A stretch of 64,000 nt of DNA from UBA7446 sp049596455 (GTDB lineage: Bacteria > Bacteroidota > Bacteroidia > Flavobacteriales > Flavobacteriaceae): positions 185,081 through 249,080 of the forward strand of contig JBMYLP010000001.1 in NCBI GenBank assembly GCA_049596455.1. The letters are read 5' to 3'. A program made the position numbers and the translations under genes. A model generated the notes under the pieces. That model was not told the origin of the DNA and did not search any database. It was given only the letters and a program-made list of their open reading frames with translations. Of this stretch, positions 52,601 through 61,592 are shown piece after piece. The stretch's first letter is position 1. Each line of letters opens with the position of its first letter.

Positions 52601-52904
52601 CTATGGCACCTGTAGAATAAAAGGGTTGGCTATCTGTAAGCGGATTCCAAGTTGTTCCGGCATTTGTGGTTTTCCATACACCACCAGAGCCCACTGCAAC
52701 ATACCAAGTGTTTTCGTTTTTGTGGTCAATGGCAATATCTGCAATACGTCCCGACATAAATGCAGGACCAATACTCCTGAATGAAAAACCGCTAAGCGCG
52801 GCCTTTAGTGGAGTTGATTTTTCATTTTCCTCATCTTTATCTTGTGCGATAGCACTACTAAAACATATAAGTAGCGTTAGTGTAAATAATTGTAGTAGTT
52901 TCAT
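49656..52904 (-). CDS. secreted VPS10/sortilin-like beta-propeller protein
   Basis: A 1082-residue exported protein with a signal peptide (MKLLQLFTLTLLICFSSAIA) and at least seven Asp-box/BNR repeats of the pattern SxDGGxTW across residues 60-720 (for example STDGGTTWKQ, SVDGGDTWRK, SENGGESWTK, TKDGGASWTS, TTNGGKSWKS). The rest (about 780-1080) has an immunoglobulin-like strand region and a long helical segment (RVEQMRKKFDVTKKKIKALK). Databases call such proteins glycosyl hydrolases or sortilin-like, but no catalytic residues of a hydrolase can be named. A surface or periplasmic binding role is likely. Confidence 0.85.
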   Translation of the reverse strand: MKLLQLFTLTLLICFSSAIAQDKDEENEKSTPLKAALSGFSFRSIGPAFMSGRIADIAIDHKNENTWYVAVGSGGVWKTTNAGTTWNPLTDSQPFYSTGAIALDPNNTNTVWLGTGENVGGRHVGIGHGIYVSRDGGKTWNNKGLKKSEHISKIIVHPNDSNTIWVASQGPLWSSGGERGLYKSTDGGTTWKQTIELDEWTGVTDVVIDPRNPDVLYAASWQRHRNVAAYMGGGPGTALYKSVDGGDTWRKLTTGLPKVDMGKIGLAISSQKPDVLYAAIELERRKGAVYRSENGGESWTKMSDTVSGGTGPHYYQELIASPHVFDKIFLMNNYVQVSENGGKSFYQMNETKKHVDSHALVFKENDPNYLLIGTDGGLYESFDNTQNWKFVNNLPLTQFYKLAVDDAYPFYNIFGGTQDNNTQGGPSRTFRSNGIANADWFVLLGGDGHQPATEPGNPDIVYAQSQQGNLYRVDRTTDEAVYIRPQNGLDEAYERFNWDAPILVSQHDPKRLYFGSQRVWRSENRGDSWSPISSDLTKNEERLSLPIMGRQQSWDGAWDVYAMSTYNTLTSLAESAQDEHILYAGSDDGLLHTTKDGGASWTSKTVDKLPGVPATAFINDIKADLFDANVAYVALDNHKFGDYSPYLYKTTNGGKSWKSIANGIPEGTLVWRLVQDHVNPNLLFLGTEYGVYISLNQGEKWHKFSKGMPTISVRDLAIQKRENDLVAATFGRSFYVLDDYSPLREITEDKLAQGAKLFPVKSALQYIETRGGTSSQGASYYTAKNPPYGAQFTYYVAEDIKTQQAARQKAEKELNKNKQDVPFPGWDKLDAELNEQKPSALLRITNSNDEVVAEVSGDYTKGVHRVSWDLRQTMPSAIDIEADKDRGRGLRMNVPEGLYAVQLFKKHHGVLTSLAKKQAFEVKRIRQNVLDNPQAASHDEYAQKLNALFVRVEQMRKKFDVTKKKIKALKRSLSYTQGQPQELHQLVYALREQQLALDKQINGSPAKKEVGEKDTPTLSNRLSVASRGFYYNTYGPTKMHMESFDMAVALSNMLTIKVDALALKADAAVAKAEAAGAPVILD

Positions 52905-53002
52905 TATAAAGGGGTTAAATTGATTTTAATGGTTAAAGCTACTAAAATAATGGAAACTAAACATTTCGTAATTCATGACCTGTCAATGCGTATTTTTGCC
53001 AT

Positions 53003-54415
53003 ATGCGCAGAAAAAAACCACTTCCACCCATCGAAAAACTTAGTATTGACGGTATTGCCAAAAAAGGCAAAGGTGTTGGGCGAACCAAAGAAGGACAAGT
53101 GGTTTTTGTACAGGGTGCTATTCCTGGTGATGTTGTTGATGTGAATGTGCATAAAAAAAGACGGCGGCACTTAGAGGGAAAAGTAGCGCAGTTACACAAA
53201 GAGAGCAAAGACAGGACACTTCCCAAATGCGAACATTTTGGTACGTGTGGTGGTTGCACGTGGCAACATATGGCGTATCAAGCGCAATTGCGTCACAAGC
53301 AGCAAGAAGTTACCGATGCACTACAACGCATTGGAGGGGTTGAAGTTCCTGATTTTAAACCCATCATTGGATGTGAAAACCCCTTTGCCTATCGCAATAA
53401 AATGGAATTTAGCTTTTCCGCAAGACGTTGGCTAACAGCAGCAGAAATAAGCGGTGACAACGCTGTTGAAGACCGCACAGCTCTTGGGTTTCACATTCCA
53501 GGGATGTGGGATAAAATTGTGGATATTTCGTATTGCCATATTCAACCCGAACTGCCCAACAACATTCGAAATGAAGTGAAAGAGTATGCCCGCAAACAAG
53601 AACTGTCCTTTTTTGATGCACGACAAAAGGAAGGTTTTCTTCGTTCATTGATGCTAAGAACCACACTATCGGGAGAAGTAATGGTGGTAATTCAATTTTT
53701 CCATGAAGATGAATCAGCAAGAAAAGCGTTGCTTAACCACCTGATTACAACTTTTCCAACCATTACCTCATTGCAATACATTATCAATGAAAAGGCTAAT
53801 GACAGCATTTATGATCAAGAAATTCACTGTTATCATGGCACACACTTTATTACGGAGCAAATGGGCGACTTGTCATTTCGCATTACGCCAAAGGCATTTT
53901 ACCAAACCAATCCGGAACAAGCCGAAGTATTATATGCAAAAGCTCTTGAACTAGCAGCTTTAAAGAAAACAGATGTGGTCTACGATTTGTACACAGGACT
54001 TGGTACCATTGCGCAATTTGTGGCGCACGCATGCAAAAAAGTAGTGGGGATAGAGTCCGTGCCTGAGGCAATAATTGCCGCAAAAGAAAACGCTAAACGT
54101 AACGGCATTACAAATGCATTTTTTGAAGTTGGCGATATGCGCAAGGTATTTACAGACGATTTTGTTACACGACATGGAAAAGCAGATGCTATTATTACAG
54201 ACCCACCACGCGATGGCATGCATAAGGATATTATTAATCAATTACTTAAATTAAAAATACCTAAAATACTGTATATCAGCTGCAACCCACAAACGCAATC
54301 TCGTGATTTAGCCTTACTAAATGAAGAGTATAATGTAGTTTTAAGCCAAGCTGTGGATATGTTTCCGCACACACAACATGTAGAAAATATTGTACTTTTG
54401 GAACTACGGAGATGA
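53003..54415 (+). CDS. rlmD: 23S rRNA (uracil-1939-C5)-methyltransferase RlmD
   Basis: A 470-residue RumA-type enzyme: TRAM domain (about 5-65), an iron-sulphur cysteine cluster (CEHFGTCGGCTWQHM), and the methyltransferase domain with FYQTNPEQAEVLY, YDLYTGLGTIAQFVA, the TDPPRDGMHKD motif and the catalytic ISCNPQTQSRDLALL cysteine. It overlaps the following DUF6452 gene by four bases. Strictly RlmD and RlmCD-like functions cannot be told apart from sequence alone. Confidence 0.93.
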   Translation: MRRKKPLPPIEKLSIDGIAKKGKGVGRTKEGQVVFVQGAIPGDVVDVNVHKKRRRHLEGKVAQLHKESKDRTLPKCEHFGTCGGCTWQHMAYQAQLRHKQQEVTDALQRIGGVEVPDFKPIIGCENPFAYRNKMEFSFSARRWLTAAEISGDNAVEDRTALGFHIPGMWDKIVDISYCHIQPELPNNIRNEVKEYARKQELSFFDARQKEGFLRSLMLRTTLSGEVMVVIQFFHEDESARKALLNHLITTFPTITSLQYIINEKANDSIYDQEIHCYHGTHFITEQMGDLSFRITPKAFYQTNPEQAEVLYAKALELAALKKTDVVYDLYTGLGTIAQFVAHACKKVVGIESVPEAIIAAKENAKRNGITNAFFEVGDMRKVFTDDFVTRHGKADAIITDPPRDGMHKDIINQLLKLKIPKILYISCNPQTQSRDLALLNEEYNVVLSQAVDMFPHTQHVENIVLLELRR

Positions 54416-54885
54416 GAAGATACACCTACTTATTCGCAATTGCTATTTATGGCTTAGTGAGCTGTGAGCCTGATGACATATGCCTAGCTGAAACTCCGGG
54501 AACACCAAAACTCATAATTGTATTCTACGATAATGCACAACCTGACACAAAGAAGGAAGTCTCCAATTTACAGATTACAGGAGTGGGGTTAGACACTGCA
54601 TATCACAACAGCACTACAGACTCAATTGCTATCCCGTTAAAAGCAAACGAAACAAGTACTGCTTATTCGTTTATTAAAACCGAAAACGATGTCGCTTTTG
54701 AAGAGTCTGTCACATTCAAATACGACTCTTATGATAGTTTTATTAGTCGTGCGTGTGGCTACAAAAAAAGCTTTACAAATGTAAGTACTGAGCGTTCAAA
54801 TAGTGCTGTTTGGATAGAAAAAATAGAAATCATAACTGACACAATTTCAGATATTAAAAATACGCATGTTAAAATATTACATTAA
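54412..54885 (+). CDS. DUF6452 family lipoprotein
   Basis: A 157-residue exported protein with a lipobox-like end of its signal peptide (IYGLVSCEPDD, Cys18). The mature part is beta-rich with two further cysteines (CLAETPG, SRACGYKKSF). The family is found beside rlmD and a DUF6048 gene in Flavobacteriia; its role is unknown, possibly at the outer membrane together with the DUF6048 protein, with which it overlaps by 20 bases. Confidence 0.78.
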   Translation: MRRYTYLFAIAIYGLVSCEPDDICLAETPGTPKLIIVFYDNAQPDTKKEVSNLQITGVGLDTAYHNSTTDSIAIPLKANETSTAYSFIKTENDVAFEESVTFKYDSYDSFISRACGYKKSFTNVSTERSNSAVWIEKIEIITDTISDIKNTHVKILH

Positions 54886-55564
54886 TTTTTTGATGTTTTT
54901 ATTTTGCGGCTGTATTTGGGCGCAAAACGAAGTAGAAACCGATAGTTTGGCAACTGAAATTCGCTATGGAGTTCGTTTGGGAGTTGACATGAGTAAGCCC
55001 ATTAGAATGCTTATTGACCCCGACTATAAAGGATTGGAATTGGTAGGTGATTATCGACTTACACGCAATCTTTACATTGCCGGTGAACTAGGAAATGAAA
55101 CTAAAAAAGTAGACCGAGATGCCGTGCATTTTGAAACTTCTGGATCTTACCTTAAGCTAGGAATAGACTACAACGTTTATGACAATTGGGCAGGAATGGA
55201 TAATCTTATTGTAGTTGGGTTTCGGTATGGGTTTAGCCAGCACTCACAAGCGTTGCTGGGTTATAACTTACTAAACAATGATCGTTACTGGCAAGAAGAC
55301 AACCGTATTGCTTTACCCACGCCAAATCGTTTTGATGGGCTAAATGGGCATTGGATTGAACTGCAGCTTGGGCTCAAAGCCGAATTGTTTCGAAATCTCT
55401 ATATGGGATTAAGCATTCAAATGCACCGTTTGCTAAAAGATAAAGACCCTGAAAACTTTGAAAACTTGTTTATTCCAGGGTTTAATAAGGTGCTAACGGA
55501 CAACCCTTACGGAGCTGGATTGAATTATACCATTAGCTATCAAATTCCCATATTCAAGAAGTAA
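54866..55564 (+). CDS. DUF6048 family outer-membrane-like protein
   Basis: A 232-residue protein with a signal peptide (MLKYYINFLMFLFCGCIWAQ) and an alternating beta-strand pattern throughout (YGVRLGVDMSKPIRML, GLELVGDYRLTRNLYIAGEL, SYLKLGIDYNVYD) ending in a strand with FNKVLTDNPYGAGLNYTISYQIP. It is probably a small beta barrel. It follows the DUF6452 lipoprotein as a conserved pair and ends adjacent to a convergent small gene. Confidence 0.78.
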   Translation: MLKYYINFLMFLFCGCIWAQNEVETDSLATEIRYGVRLGVDMSKPIRMLIDPDYKGLELVGDYRLTRNLYIAGELGNETKKVDRDAVHFETSGSYLKLGIDYNVYDNWAGMDNLIVVGFRYGFSQHSQALLGYNLLNNDRYWQEDNRIALPTPNRFDGLNGHWIELQLGLKAELFRNLYMGLSIQMHRLLKDKDPENFENLFIPGFNKVLTDNPYGAGLNYTISYQIPIFKK

Positions 55565-55783
55565 TTAGCATTTTTTTGGCGTTTTTTTCCAAGGATATTT
55601 GACCCATAGCTCCTCGCCTTTGGTTAAGAATTTTGGCGAGCAAAAACTTGCCAATACTGCTGATCCCAACAGCAATGGCAAATACGGTAATGGCATTAAC
55701 ATGCCAATTCCCACTCTAAATAGCACGAATAGTACGGCAAATACAACAAGATTTAGCATTAATGCTTTTGTTTTTACACTCAT
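55565..55783 (-). CDS. small two-helix membrane protein
   Basis: A 72-residue protein with two membrane helices (about 6-28, 32-47) and a basic tail ending WVKYPWKKTPKKC. Overlaps the preceding methyltransferase gene end by four bases on the same strand, which supports that it is a real gene. Function unknown. Confidence 0.65.
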   Translation of the reverse strand: MSVKTKALMLNLVVFAVLFVLFRVGIGMLMPLPYLPLLLGSAVLASFCSPKFLTKGEELWVKYPWKKTPKKC

Positions 55784-56961
55784 TTGGTTGATTTTAATTT
55801 ATGAATCTTCTTAGTACCGCTATACAACTCATACTTCACTAACCTGCTTTCTAGCTTTCCATTAAATAGCTTTATTTTTCTTGAAGGACGCAATCCAACA
55901 GATTTAATCGCCTCTAAACTTGATGTGATAAGCCAAGCCTGAGTTCCAATATAGTGTTGCTTTAGCGTATCGCCAATGCGTTTGTAAAATACATCCATAT
56001 CAATAGCAAGACGTTCGCCGTAAGGCGGATTAAACACCATATGCAGCAGCTTTTCGGGTTGTTGCTTTTGGGTTTGGAAAAAATCGTTCTCCGAAATGGT
56101 AATAAACGCTGAAAGATTAGCATTTTGGATGTTCTGCTGTGCTTTCCGCACCGCAGAAGGAGCTTTGTCGTAACCTGTCATTGAATGTGTAAACTCACGC
56201 ACTTTATTTAATGCTGATTCCTCTATTTTGGTGTATAAGTCATTGTCCCAATCAAGCCATTTTTGGAATGCAAATTCCTTGCGATTAAGACTCGGTGGAA
56301 TATTACACGCAATCATGGCGGCTTCAATCAACAGTGTGCCACTTCCGCACATAGGGTCTAAAAAATCAGATTCACCCCTCCATCCTGACAATAATAACAT
56401 TCCTGCGGCAAGCACTTCGTTTATGGGTGCGATATTGGTCGCCGTTCGGTATCCACGATGGTGCAAAGACGCCCCTGAACTATCTAGGGATACTTCTACA
56501 AATTTGTCGGTTACATACAAATGAATACTAAGATCCGGAAAATCTTTATCAACGCTTGGACGGCTACCTGTACGGTTTCGAAATCTATCAACTAAGCCGT
56601 CTTTCGCTTTTTGCGCCACATACATGCTGTTTTTTGCCTTTTGCATCATTACCGTAGCGCGAATGGCAAACGTATGGTCGACAGTCATATAATCTTCCCA
56701 CGGAATGTCAAGCATTGCCTTATATACGTCTTGTTCAGATGAAATGGCTTTTTTGTCAATGGGTTTTAAAATACGAAGTGCTGTTCGCAAGCACAGATTA
56801 GCCTTGTACATAAACCCTGTATCGCCAACAAAACGCACGTTTCGCACCCCTGTCTTCACAGACTGTGCGCCCAAATCCTTGAGTTCTGTTGCTAAAATTT
56901 CTTCAAAACCAAAGAGGGTTTTAGCCACCATGGGAAACAAACCCTGATTGTTGTCATTCAT
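55780..56961 (-). CDS. THUMP-domain class I RNA methyltransferase (RlmL/YpsC-like)
   Basis: A 393-residue enzyme: THUMP domain (about 10-165, with AIRATVMMQKAKNSMYVAQK), then the Rossmann methyltransferase with LLSGWRGESDFLDPMCGSGTLLIEAA, HSMTGYDKAPSAVRKAQQNI and the catalytic NPPYGERL. It is expected to make m2G in 23S rRNA (G2445 type). Start MNDNNQGLFPMVAKT at 56961 is chosen; the longer reading frame from 57057 would cover the start of the divergent gene. Confidence 0.9.
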   Translation of the reverse strand: MNDNNQGLFPMVAKTLFGFEEILATELKDLGAQSVKTGVRNVRFVGDTGFMYKANLCLRTALRILKPIDKKAISSEQDVYKAMLDIPWEDYMTVDHTFAIRATVMMQKAKNSMYVAQKAKDGLVDRFRNRTGSRPSVDKDFPDLSIHLYVTDKFVEVSLDSSGASLHHRGYRTATNIAPINEVLAAGMLLLSGWRGESDFLDPMCGSGTLLIEAAMIACNIPPSLNRKEFAFQKWLDWDNDLYTKIEESALNKVREFTHSMTGYDKAPSAVRKAQQNIQNANLSAFITISENDFFQTQKQQPEKLLHMVFNPPYGERLAIDMDVFYKRIGDTLKQHYIGTQAWLITSSLEAIKSVGLRPSRKIKLFNGKLESRLVKYELYSGTKKIHKLKSTK

Positions 56962-56976
56962 GGGGCTAAAATAGTT

Positions 56977-56984
56977 TAAATTTG
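56977..56984 (+). promoter_or_regulatory. -7 box four bases before the methyltransferase ATG
   Basis: TAAATTTG, an exact TAnnTTTG match, ends four bases before ATG 56989. The divergent start codon is only 27 bases away, so the promoter must overlap the neighbour's leader or coding region. Confidence 0.45.
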
Positions 56985-56988
56985 CACG

Positions 56989-57732
56989 ATGACGGAAGAT
57001 AATGCTGCATGGTACAAAACTTGGTTTGATACACCGTTTTACCACACCCTCTATCAAGACAGAAACATTGCCGAGGCACAGTTTTTTTTACAGAATCTCA
57101 TACAGAACCTTCCTATAAAACCCCAAGATCGCATTCTAGATATTGCATGTGGACGCGGTAGGCACGCACTATATTTGGCAGCTGAAGGATTTCAGGTCAC
57201 AGGAATCGATTTGAGTCCTAATAGTGTCTTATATGCGCAACAAGAAGCAAAGAAAAGGGCGCTAGATGCCACTTTTTACGTGCACGACATGCGTAAAACA
57301 ACACAGGAAAAAGTGGATGTCGTACTTAACGTTTTTACGAGTATTGGTTATTTTGAAGACGTAGCCGACAATACCAAAGCCCTTCAAGCATTTTACCATA
57401 GCTTAGTTAAAGGGGGTGTAGCGGTCATTGATTTTCTGCATGTGCCGCAGGTCAAAAAGCATTGGGTTGCTGACGAAGTGGTTACCAAAAGTGGTATTAC
57501 ATTTACACTAAAACGCAGTTTTATTGACGGATGGATTGAAAAAAATATTTCGTTTTCGCATGATGGTAAACCCTATACATTTACAGAGCGTGTGCGCGCC
57601 CTAACACTTTCCGATTTTGAGCAAATGTGCCACACTATTGGGTTTCGCATTTCAAAAGTATTTGGCGATTATGTCCTAAATCCATTTGATACTGAAACCG
57701 CTAAACGTCTTATTTTAGTTCTACAAAAATGA
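56989..57732 (+). CDS. class I SAM-dependent methyltransferase
   Basis: A 247-residue cytoplasmic enzyme with a Methyltransf_25-type core: RILDIACGRGRHALYLAAEG (motif I, split here by its G-rich loop), VTGIDLSPNSVLYAQQEA, DVVLNVFTSIGYF and GGVAVIDFLHV. The substrate is unknown. It overlaps the ZIP transporter gene by four bases, suggesting a shared transcript. Confidence 0.85.
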   Translation: MTEDNAAWYKTWFDTPFYHTLYQDRNIAEAQFFLQNLIQNLPIKPQDRILDIACGRGRHALYLAAEGFQVTGIDLSPNSVLYAQQEAKKRALDATFYVHDMRKTTQEKVDVVLNVFTSIGYFEDVADNTKALQAFYHSLVKGGVAVIDFLHVPQVKKHWVADEVVTKSGITFTLKRSFIDGWIEKNISFSHDGKPYTFTERVRALTLSDFEQMCHTIGFRISKVFGDYVLNPFDTETAKRLILVLQK

Positions 57733-58397
57733 ATATAGCTCTTCCTTTTCTATCGGTTTTACTGGGTGCAGTGTTGGTGTCTTTTGGACTGACAAAATCC
57801 CAAGAACGGTTGCGCTTATTATTGGCATTTAGTGGTGCGTTTCTATTGTCCACTACCATCACAGCACTTCTTCCCGAAATTTTTGCTCATGCCGATGCAG
57901 CTATCAGCTATTGGATTTTAGGTGGAATCGTGGTGCAAGTTATACTTGAAAACATCTCAAAAGGTGCAGAACACGGACATATGCACATCCACAAGAACTC
58001 AAAACTTCCCTGGGCATTGTTAATTGGGTTGTCGCTGCATGCCTTTATCGAAGGATTTCCCATTCATCATCATGCAGAATTGCTTTGGGCGATTGTTGTT
58101 CATAAACTTCCCATTGCTATGCTGTTAACCGCTGCACTATGGCGCACAAAATCCACTACAGCAATCCGTGTTGCTGCATTAATCGGATTTGCATTTATGA
58201 CCCCACTAGGAAGCTATCTAAATGCCACAGCGGTTTTTTTTCAACCTTATGCCGTACAGATTACGGCATTAGTTGTTGGGGTTATGCTACATATTTCAAC
58301 CACTATACTTTTTGAAAGTGCTGAAAACCATAAGTTTAACACCTCAAAAATTTTGGTGATTTTATTGGGGTTGTGCTTAGGAGCGGTATTGCATTAA
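57729..58397 (+). CDS. ZIP family metal transporter
   Basis: A 222-residue inner-membrane protein with about seven to eight helices and the ZIP metal-site residues in HAFIEGFPIHHHAELLWAIVVHKLP (helices IV-V, H-x3-E and HK). It takes up divalent metals, most often zinc. A histidine-rich loop (AEHGHMHIHKN) lies before that helix. Coupled to the upstream methyltransferase. Confidence 0.85.
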   Translation: MNIALPFLSVLLGAVLVSFGLTKSQERLRLLLAFSGAFLLSTTITALLPEIFAHADAAISYWILGGIVVQVILENISKGAEHGHMHIHKNSKLPWALLIGLSLHAFIEGFPIHHHAELLWAIVVHKLPIAMLLTAALWRTKSTTAIRVAALIGFAFMTPLGSYLNATAVFFQPYAVQITALVVGVMLHISTTILFESAENHKFNTSKILVILLGLCLGAVLH

Positions 58398-58452
58398 GAT
58401 ATTTTTGTAACAAATATTGATTTTATGCGTTATATCACAAAGCCTCATTATC

Positions 58453-60609
58453 ATGACACAAAAGCTTATTCTATTGCTTTTTGGCGTATATGCCATTTCG
58501 CAAACACCGTCTTTTGATGGAGTGGTCACATTAAAAGAATGGCAAAATGCACAACAATTTTCTCTCGACTATGAGATTGAACCTTCAGACAATGGACCTG
58601 CCCCATACAAAACCGAGGTTTTTGTAACCCACTCTCCCACCGATATTTATGTTGGTTTTATTGCACATGCCGATATGAGCAAATTACGCTCATCGGTACG
58701 CAACAGAGATGAAATAGGCGGAGATGATAATGTGGCCATAGGGTTTGACACCTATGGCGATGGCAGAGCCATGATTGTACTTGGTGCAAATCCAGAGGGA
58801 AATCAGTTTGATTTAAAGATTTTACCCAACGGGAATGAAGACGCCTATGATCTTAACTTTGAAACTAAAGCCTCGAAGCACGACTCAGCTTATCACGTGG
58901 AATTTAAAATTCCCGTTAGCGATTTGCAGTTTAATCTGGAAGAAACCATGACGTGGAACGTTGTTTTTGGACGTTCTGCCTATACTGAAGGCACTGAAAT
59001 CCAAATGCTAAATTTTGCTTATGACAGAAGTAATCCTTGTGTAGTGTGCCAAACACCAGACACCATCACACTTAAAAATCTCACTCCAAAAAAACGTCTA
59101 AACTTGCTTCCGTATGTTTTTGGTGGACGTTCTGGAAGCAGAGAAAGCGACAATTTTGTGCGAAACAAACCGACTGGAAATATTGGACTTAGCGGATTGT
59201 TCGATCTTTCCAATACAACTACATTAGAGTTTGCGCTAAACCCTGACTTTTCACAAGTAGAAGCAGATGTTTCGCAAATAGATGCCAACAATACATTTGC
59301 ACTCTTCTTTCCAGAGAGAAGACCGTATTTTAATGAGGGCAAAGAAATTATAAACAGCAATCAATCTGCCGTGTACACCCGTGCCATTAACGACCCATTG
59401 GCATCTACAAAACTTATTCATCAAGGGGAAAAGCAGCGTTTGTATTGGCTTACCGCATATGACGAAAATGCCCCCTATTTGGTAGCTGGCGAAAACCAAT
59501 CATACAACGGACAAGGGGATGCTGCTTGGGCAAATGTCTTAAGTTATCAGCGTACTTTTAAGGGCGGCTCACATATTGGACTACTCACTACAAATCGGTT
59601 TTTTCACGGAGGTGGAAATGGACAATTGGGAGGGCTGAACAGCCAGATTCGCTTTGCCGATGTTTACACACTAAATTTTGAATGGAATTTGTCTGCTATT
59701 ACAGAACCCAATGCTTCGTGGATTGACAACACCGATATGCAAGGAAGCAAAACCGTTACCCTTGATGGAGAATCGAAAAAAGGAAGTGGATTGTATTTTT
59801 CGCTAAATAGAAACACGCGCAATTGGAATACCTATTTTTACTATGCGCAATACAGCCCAAATTTTGAAACACCTTTGGGGTTTCTTACGCAAAACAACAT
59901 GCGAAACTCTGAAATCATTCAGCAATATGTAGCTTACCCAAAAACCAAAGAATCTCAAATACAACAACTTAGAATCAATTTAGGCACAGAAATCACCTAC
60001 AACTATTCTGGTACACGAAAGTACTTTGATCTCTTCAGCAACACCTATATCTCGTGGAAAGGAAATTGGGGAACGGAGTTTAATGTAGTTCACATTCTTG
60101 AGCAAGAATACGAAGGTTTTGTTGGAAAAAATATGACAGAGTACAGTATGTGGAATAGTTATAATCCAAACGAAAGTATGCGCCTTGGTGTATTTGTTTC
60201 TGTAGGTGATGGCTTACGATTTGACAAAGAAAATCCCGCAGTTGGAAATAGTTTTTTTATTGGGTCTTTTAACAATTTTCAACCTACGCCAAAGCTGCGC
60301 ATTAGTCAGTCGTTGCGGTACTCCCAAATGCGTTCTAAAATCGATAATTCCTTCTATTACAAGGGCTATATTGCGCGAGTAAATATAAATTATCAATTTA
60401 ACAAAGACTTATCATTTCGGCTAATTGGCGAATTCAACGAGTTTGACGATGCATTGTTTATTCAACCCTTGCTGAAGTGGAATCCAAATCCGTTCACAGT
60501 TTTCTTTATCGGAGGCAGTCACGGTTACCTCAAACCAGAAATGAACAAAACCCTACAGCTTGACGACAGCCAACTCTATATGAAGTTTCAATATCTGTTT
60601 GATATATAA
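58453..60609 (+). CDS. CBM9/DUF5916 protein with outer-membrane barrel
   Basis: A 718-residue exported protein: signal peptide (MTQKLILLLFGVYAISQ), an N-terminal carbohydrate-binding family 9-like domain (about 18-185, with FDGVVTLKEWQNA, VAIGFDTYGDGR) and a long C-terminal DUF5916 beta-barrel-like region (about 215-718), ending in a strand that closes with a hydrophobic residue. ATG at 58453 is preferred to 58417 because the signal peptide begins there. Such proteins are thought to act at the outer membrane; ligand unknown. Confidence 0.85.
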   Translation: MTQKLILLLFGVYAISQTPSFDGVVTLKEWQNAQQFSLDYEIEPSDNGPAPYKTEVFVTHSPTDIYVGFIAHADMSKLRSSVRNRDEIGGDDNVAIGFDTYGDGRAMIVLGANPEGNQFDLKILPNGNEDAYDLNFETKASKHDSAYHVEFKIPVSDLQFNLEETMTWNVVFGRSAYTEGTEIQMLNFAYDRSNPCVVCQTPDTITLKNLTPKKRLNLLPYVFGGRSGSRESDNFVRNKPTGNIGLSGLFDLSNTTTLEFALNPDFSQVEADVSQIDANNTFALFFPERRPYFNEGKEIINSNQSAVYTRAINDPLASTKLIHQGEKQRLYWLTAYDENAPYLVAGENQSYNGQGDAAWANVLSYQRTFKGGSHIGLLTTNRFFHGGGNGQLGGLNSQIRFADVYTLNFEWNLSAITEPNASWIDNTDMQGSKTVTLDGESKKGSGLYFSLNRNTRNWNTYFYYAQYSPNFETPLGFLTQNNMRNSEIIQQYVAYPKTKESQIQQLRINLGTEITYNYSGTRKYFDLFSNTYISWKGNWGTEFNVVHILEQEYEGFVGKNMTEYSMWNSYNPNESMRLGVFVSVGDGLRFDKENPAVGNSFFIGSFNNFQPTPKLRISQSLRYSQMRSKIDNSFYYKGYIARVNINYQFNKDLSFRLIGEFNEFDDALFIQPLLKWNPNPFTVFFIGGSHGYLKPEMNKTLQLDDSQLYMKFQYLFDI

Positions 60610-60626
60610 TTTTTTTCCTACATTTG
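60598..60626 (+). promoter_or_regulatory. possible promoter upstream of the hydrolase gene
   Basis: TTTG at 60598-60601, 17 bases, TACATTTG at 60619-60626 (exact -7 match). The spacer is a little short for the Bacteroidota consensus. It lies just after the DUF5916 stop. Confidence 0.4.
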
Positions 60627-60744
60627 AAACAACTAACAACTCCCAAGTCTGTTTTAGAACATGAACAATCTGTCCGGCGAAAAGGAAAGACCTACACACC
60701 GTACATTTTTTCAAAACACTTTTGGGGGCATAAATTCTTATGTA

Positions 60745-61590
60745 ATGAATCCTAAAAAACCTATTTTGGCAGCAACTTCGCTGCTGGCAGTGTTGCTATT
60801 TATTGGCTGTACATGCTCAAATCCAAAAAACAAAGAAAAAGAATCCACAGCAGCCAAAGACATGATGCATGAAAACCACCAAACCTATCTATTGGTGCAT
60901 TCAGCATGGCTTGGCGGTTGGCAATGGGAAGGCGTAGCCAAAGCCATACGTGGTAAAGGTCATACCGTACTTGCGCCCGACCTTCCAGGGCATGGGCAAG
61001 ACAAAACTGCTCCTAGTGAAATAACAATGGACAGTTATGTAAATGCACTTACCGAAATTTTAGACAATCAAGACGGGCCTGTCATTTTGGTAGGGCATAG
61101 CTTTAATGGCATAACGGTGAGTCGCGTAGCAGAATTACGTCCCAAAAAAGTGAGTAAGTTGGTATATGTTACCGCATTTTTGTTGGGCAACGGTGGCTCG
61201 TTTTTTAAGGCTGTTCAAGGCGTAGAGGGCTCTAAGGCAGTAGAAAATTTCTATTTATCTGATGATAAAACTTATGCGCTAGTCAAAGAAGATGAAATCC
61301 AAAATGCCTTTGCACACGATATTCCTAAAGAAGCTTTTGACCAAGCAAAGCCGTATATCGTTCCCGAACCCGCTGCGCCGTTGATGTATGAGTTAGAAAT
61401 TACTGATGAAAACTTTGGTAGCATTCCTAAATACTATGTGGAATGTACTGAAGATCGTGCGATTCCTATTGGCGTACAGCGCGCCATGTATGATGGAAAA
61501 GTAAAAAAGGTGTTCACATTGGCTAGTAGCCATACACCTAACTTTTCGCAACCCGATAAGGTAGCGGAGATATTGTTAGATCTTAATTAG
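60745..61590 (+). CDS. alpha/beta-fold hydrolase, lipoprotein
   Basis: A 281-residue lipoprotein (lipobox LLFIGCTC, Cys22). The hydrolase part follows the esterase type of plant methyl-salicylate esterase-like proteins: LVHSAWLGGWQWEGVAKAI, VLAPDLPGHGQDK, nucleophile motif VGHSFNG, and a final SSHTPNFSQPDKV with the catalytic histidine. The start at 60745 puts a normal signal peptide at the N-terminus; the earlier ATG at 60661 would bury it. Substrate unknown. Confidence 0.85.
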   Translation: MNPKKPILAATSLLAVLLFIGCTCSNPKNKEKESTAAKDMMHENHQTYLLVHSAWLGGWQWEGVAKAIRGKGHTVLAPDLPGHGQDKTAPSEITMDSYVNALTEILDNQDGPVILVGHSFNGITVSRVAELRPKKVSKLVYVTAFLLGNGGSFFKAVQGVEGSKAVENFYLSDDKTYALVKEDEIQNAFAHDIPKEAFDQAKPYIVPEPAAPLMYELEITDENFGSIPKYYVECTEDRAIPIGVQRAMYDGKVKKVFTLASSHTPNFSQPDKVAEILLDLN

Positions 61591-61592
61591 TC

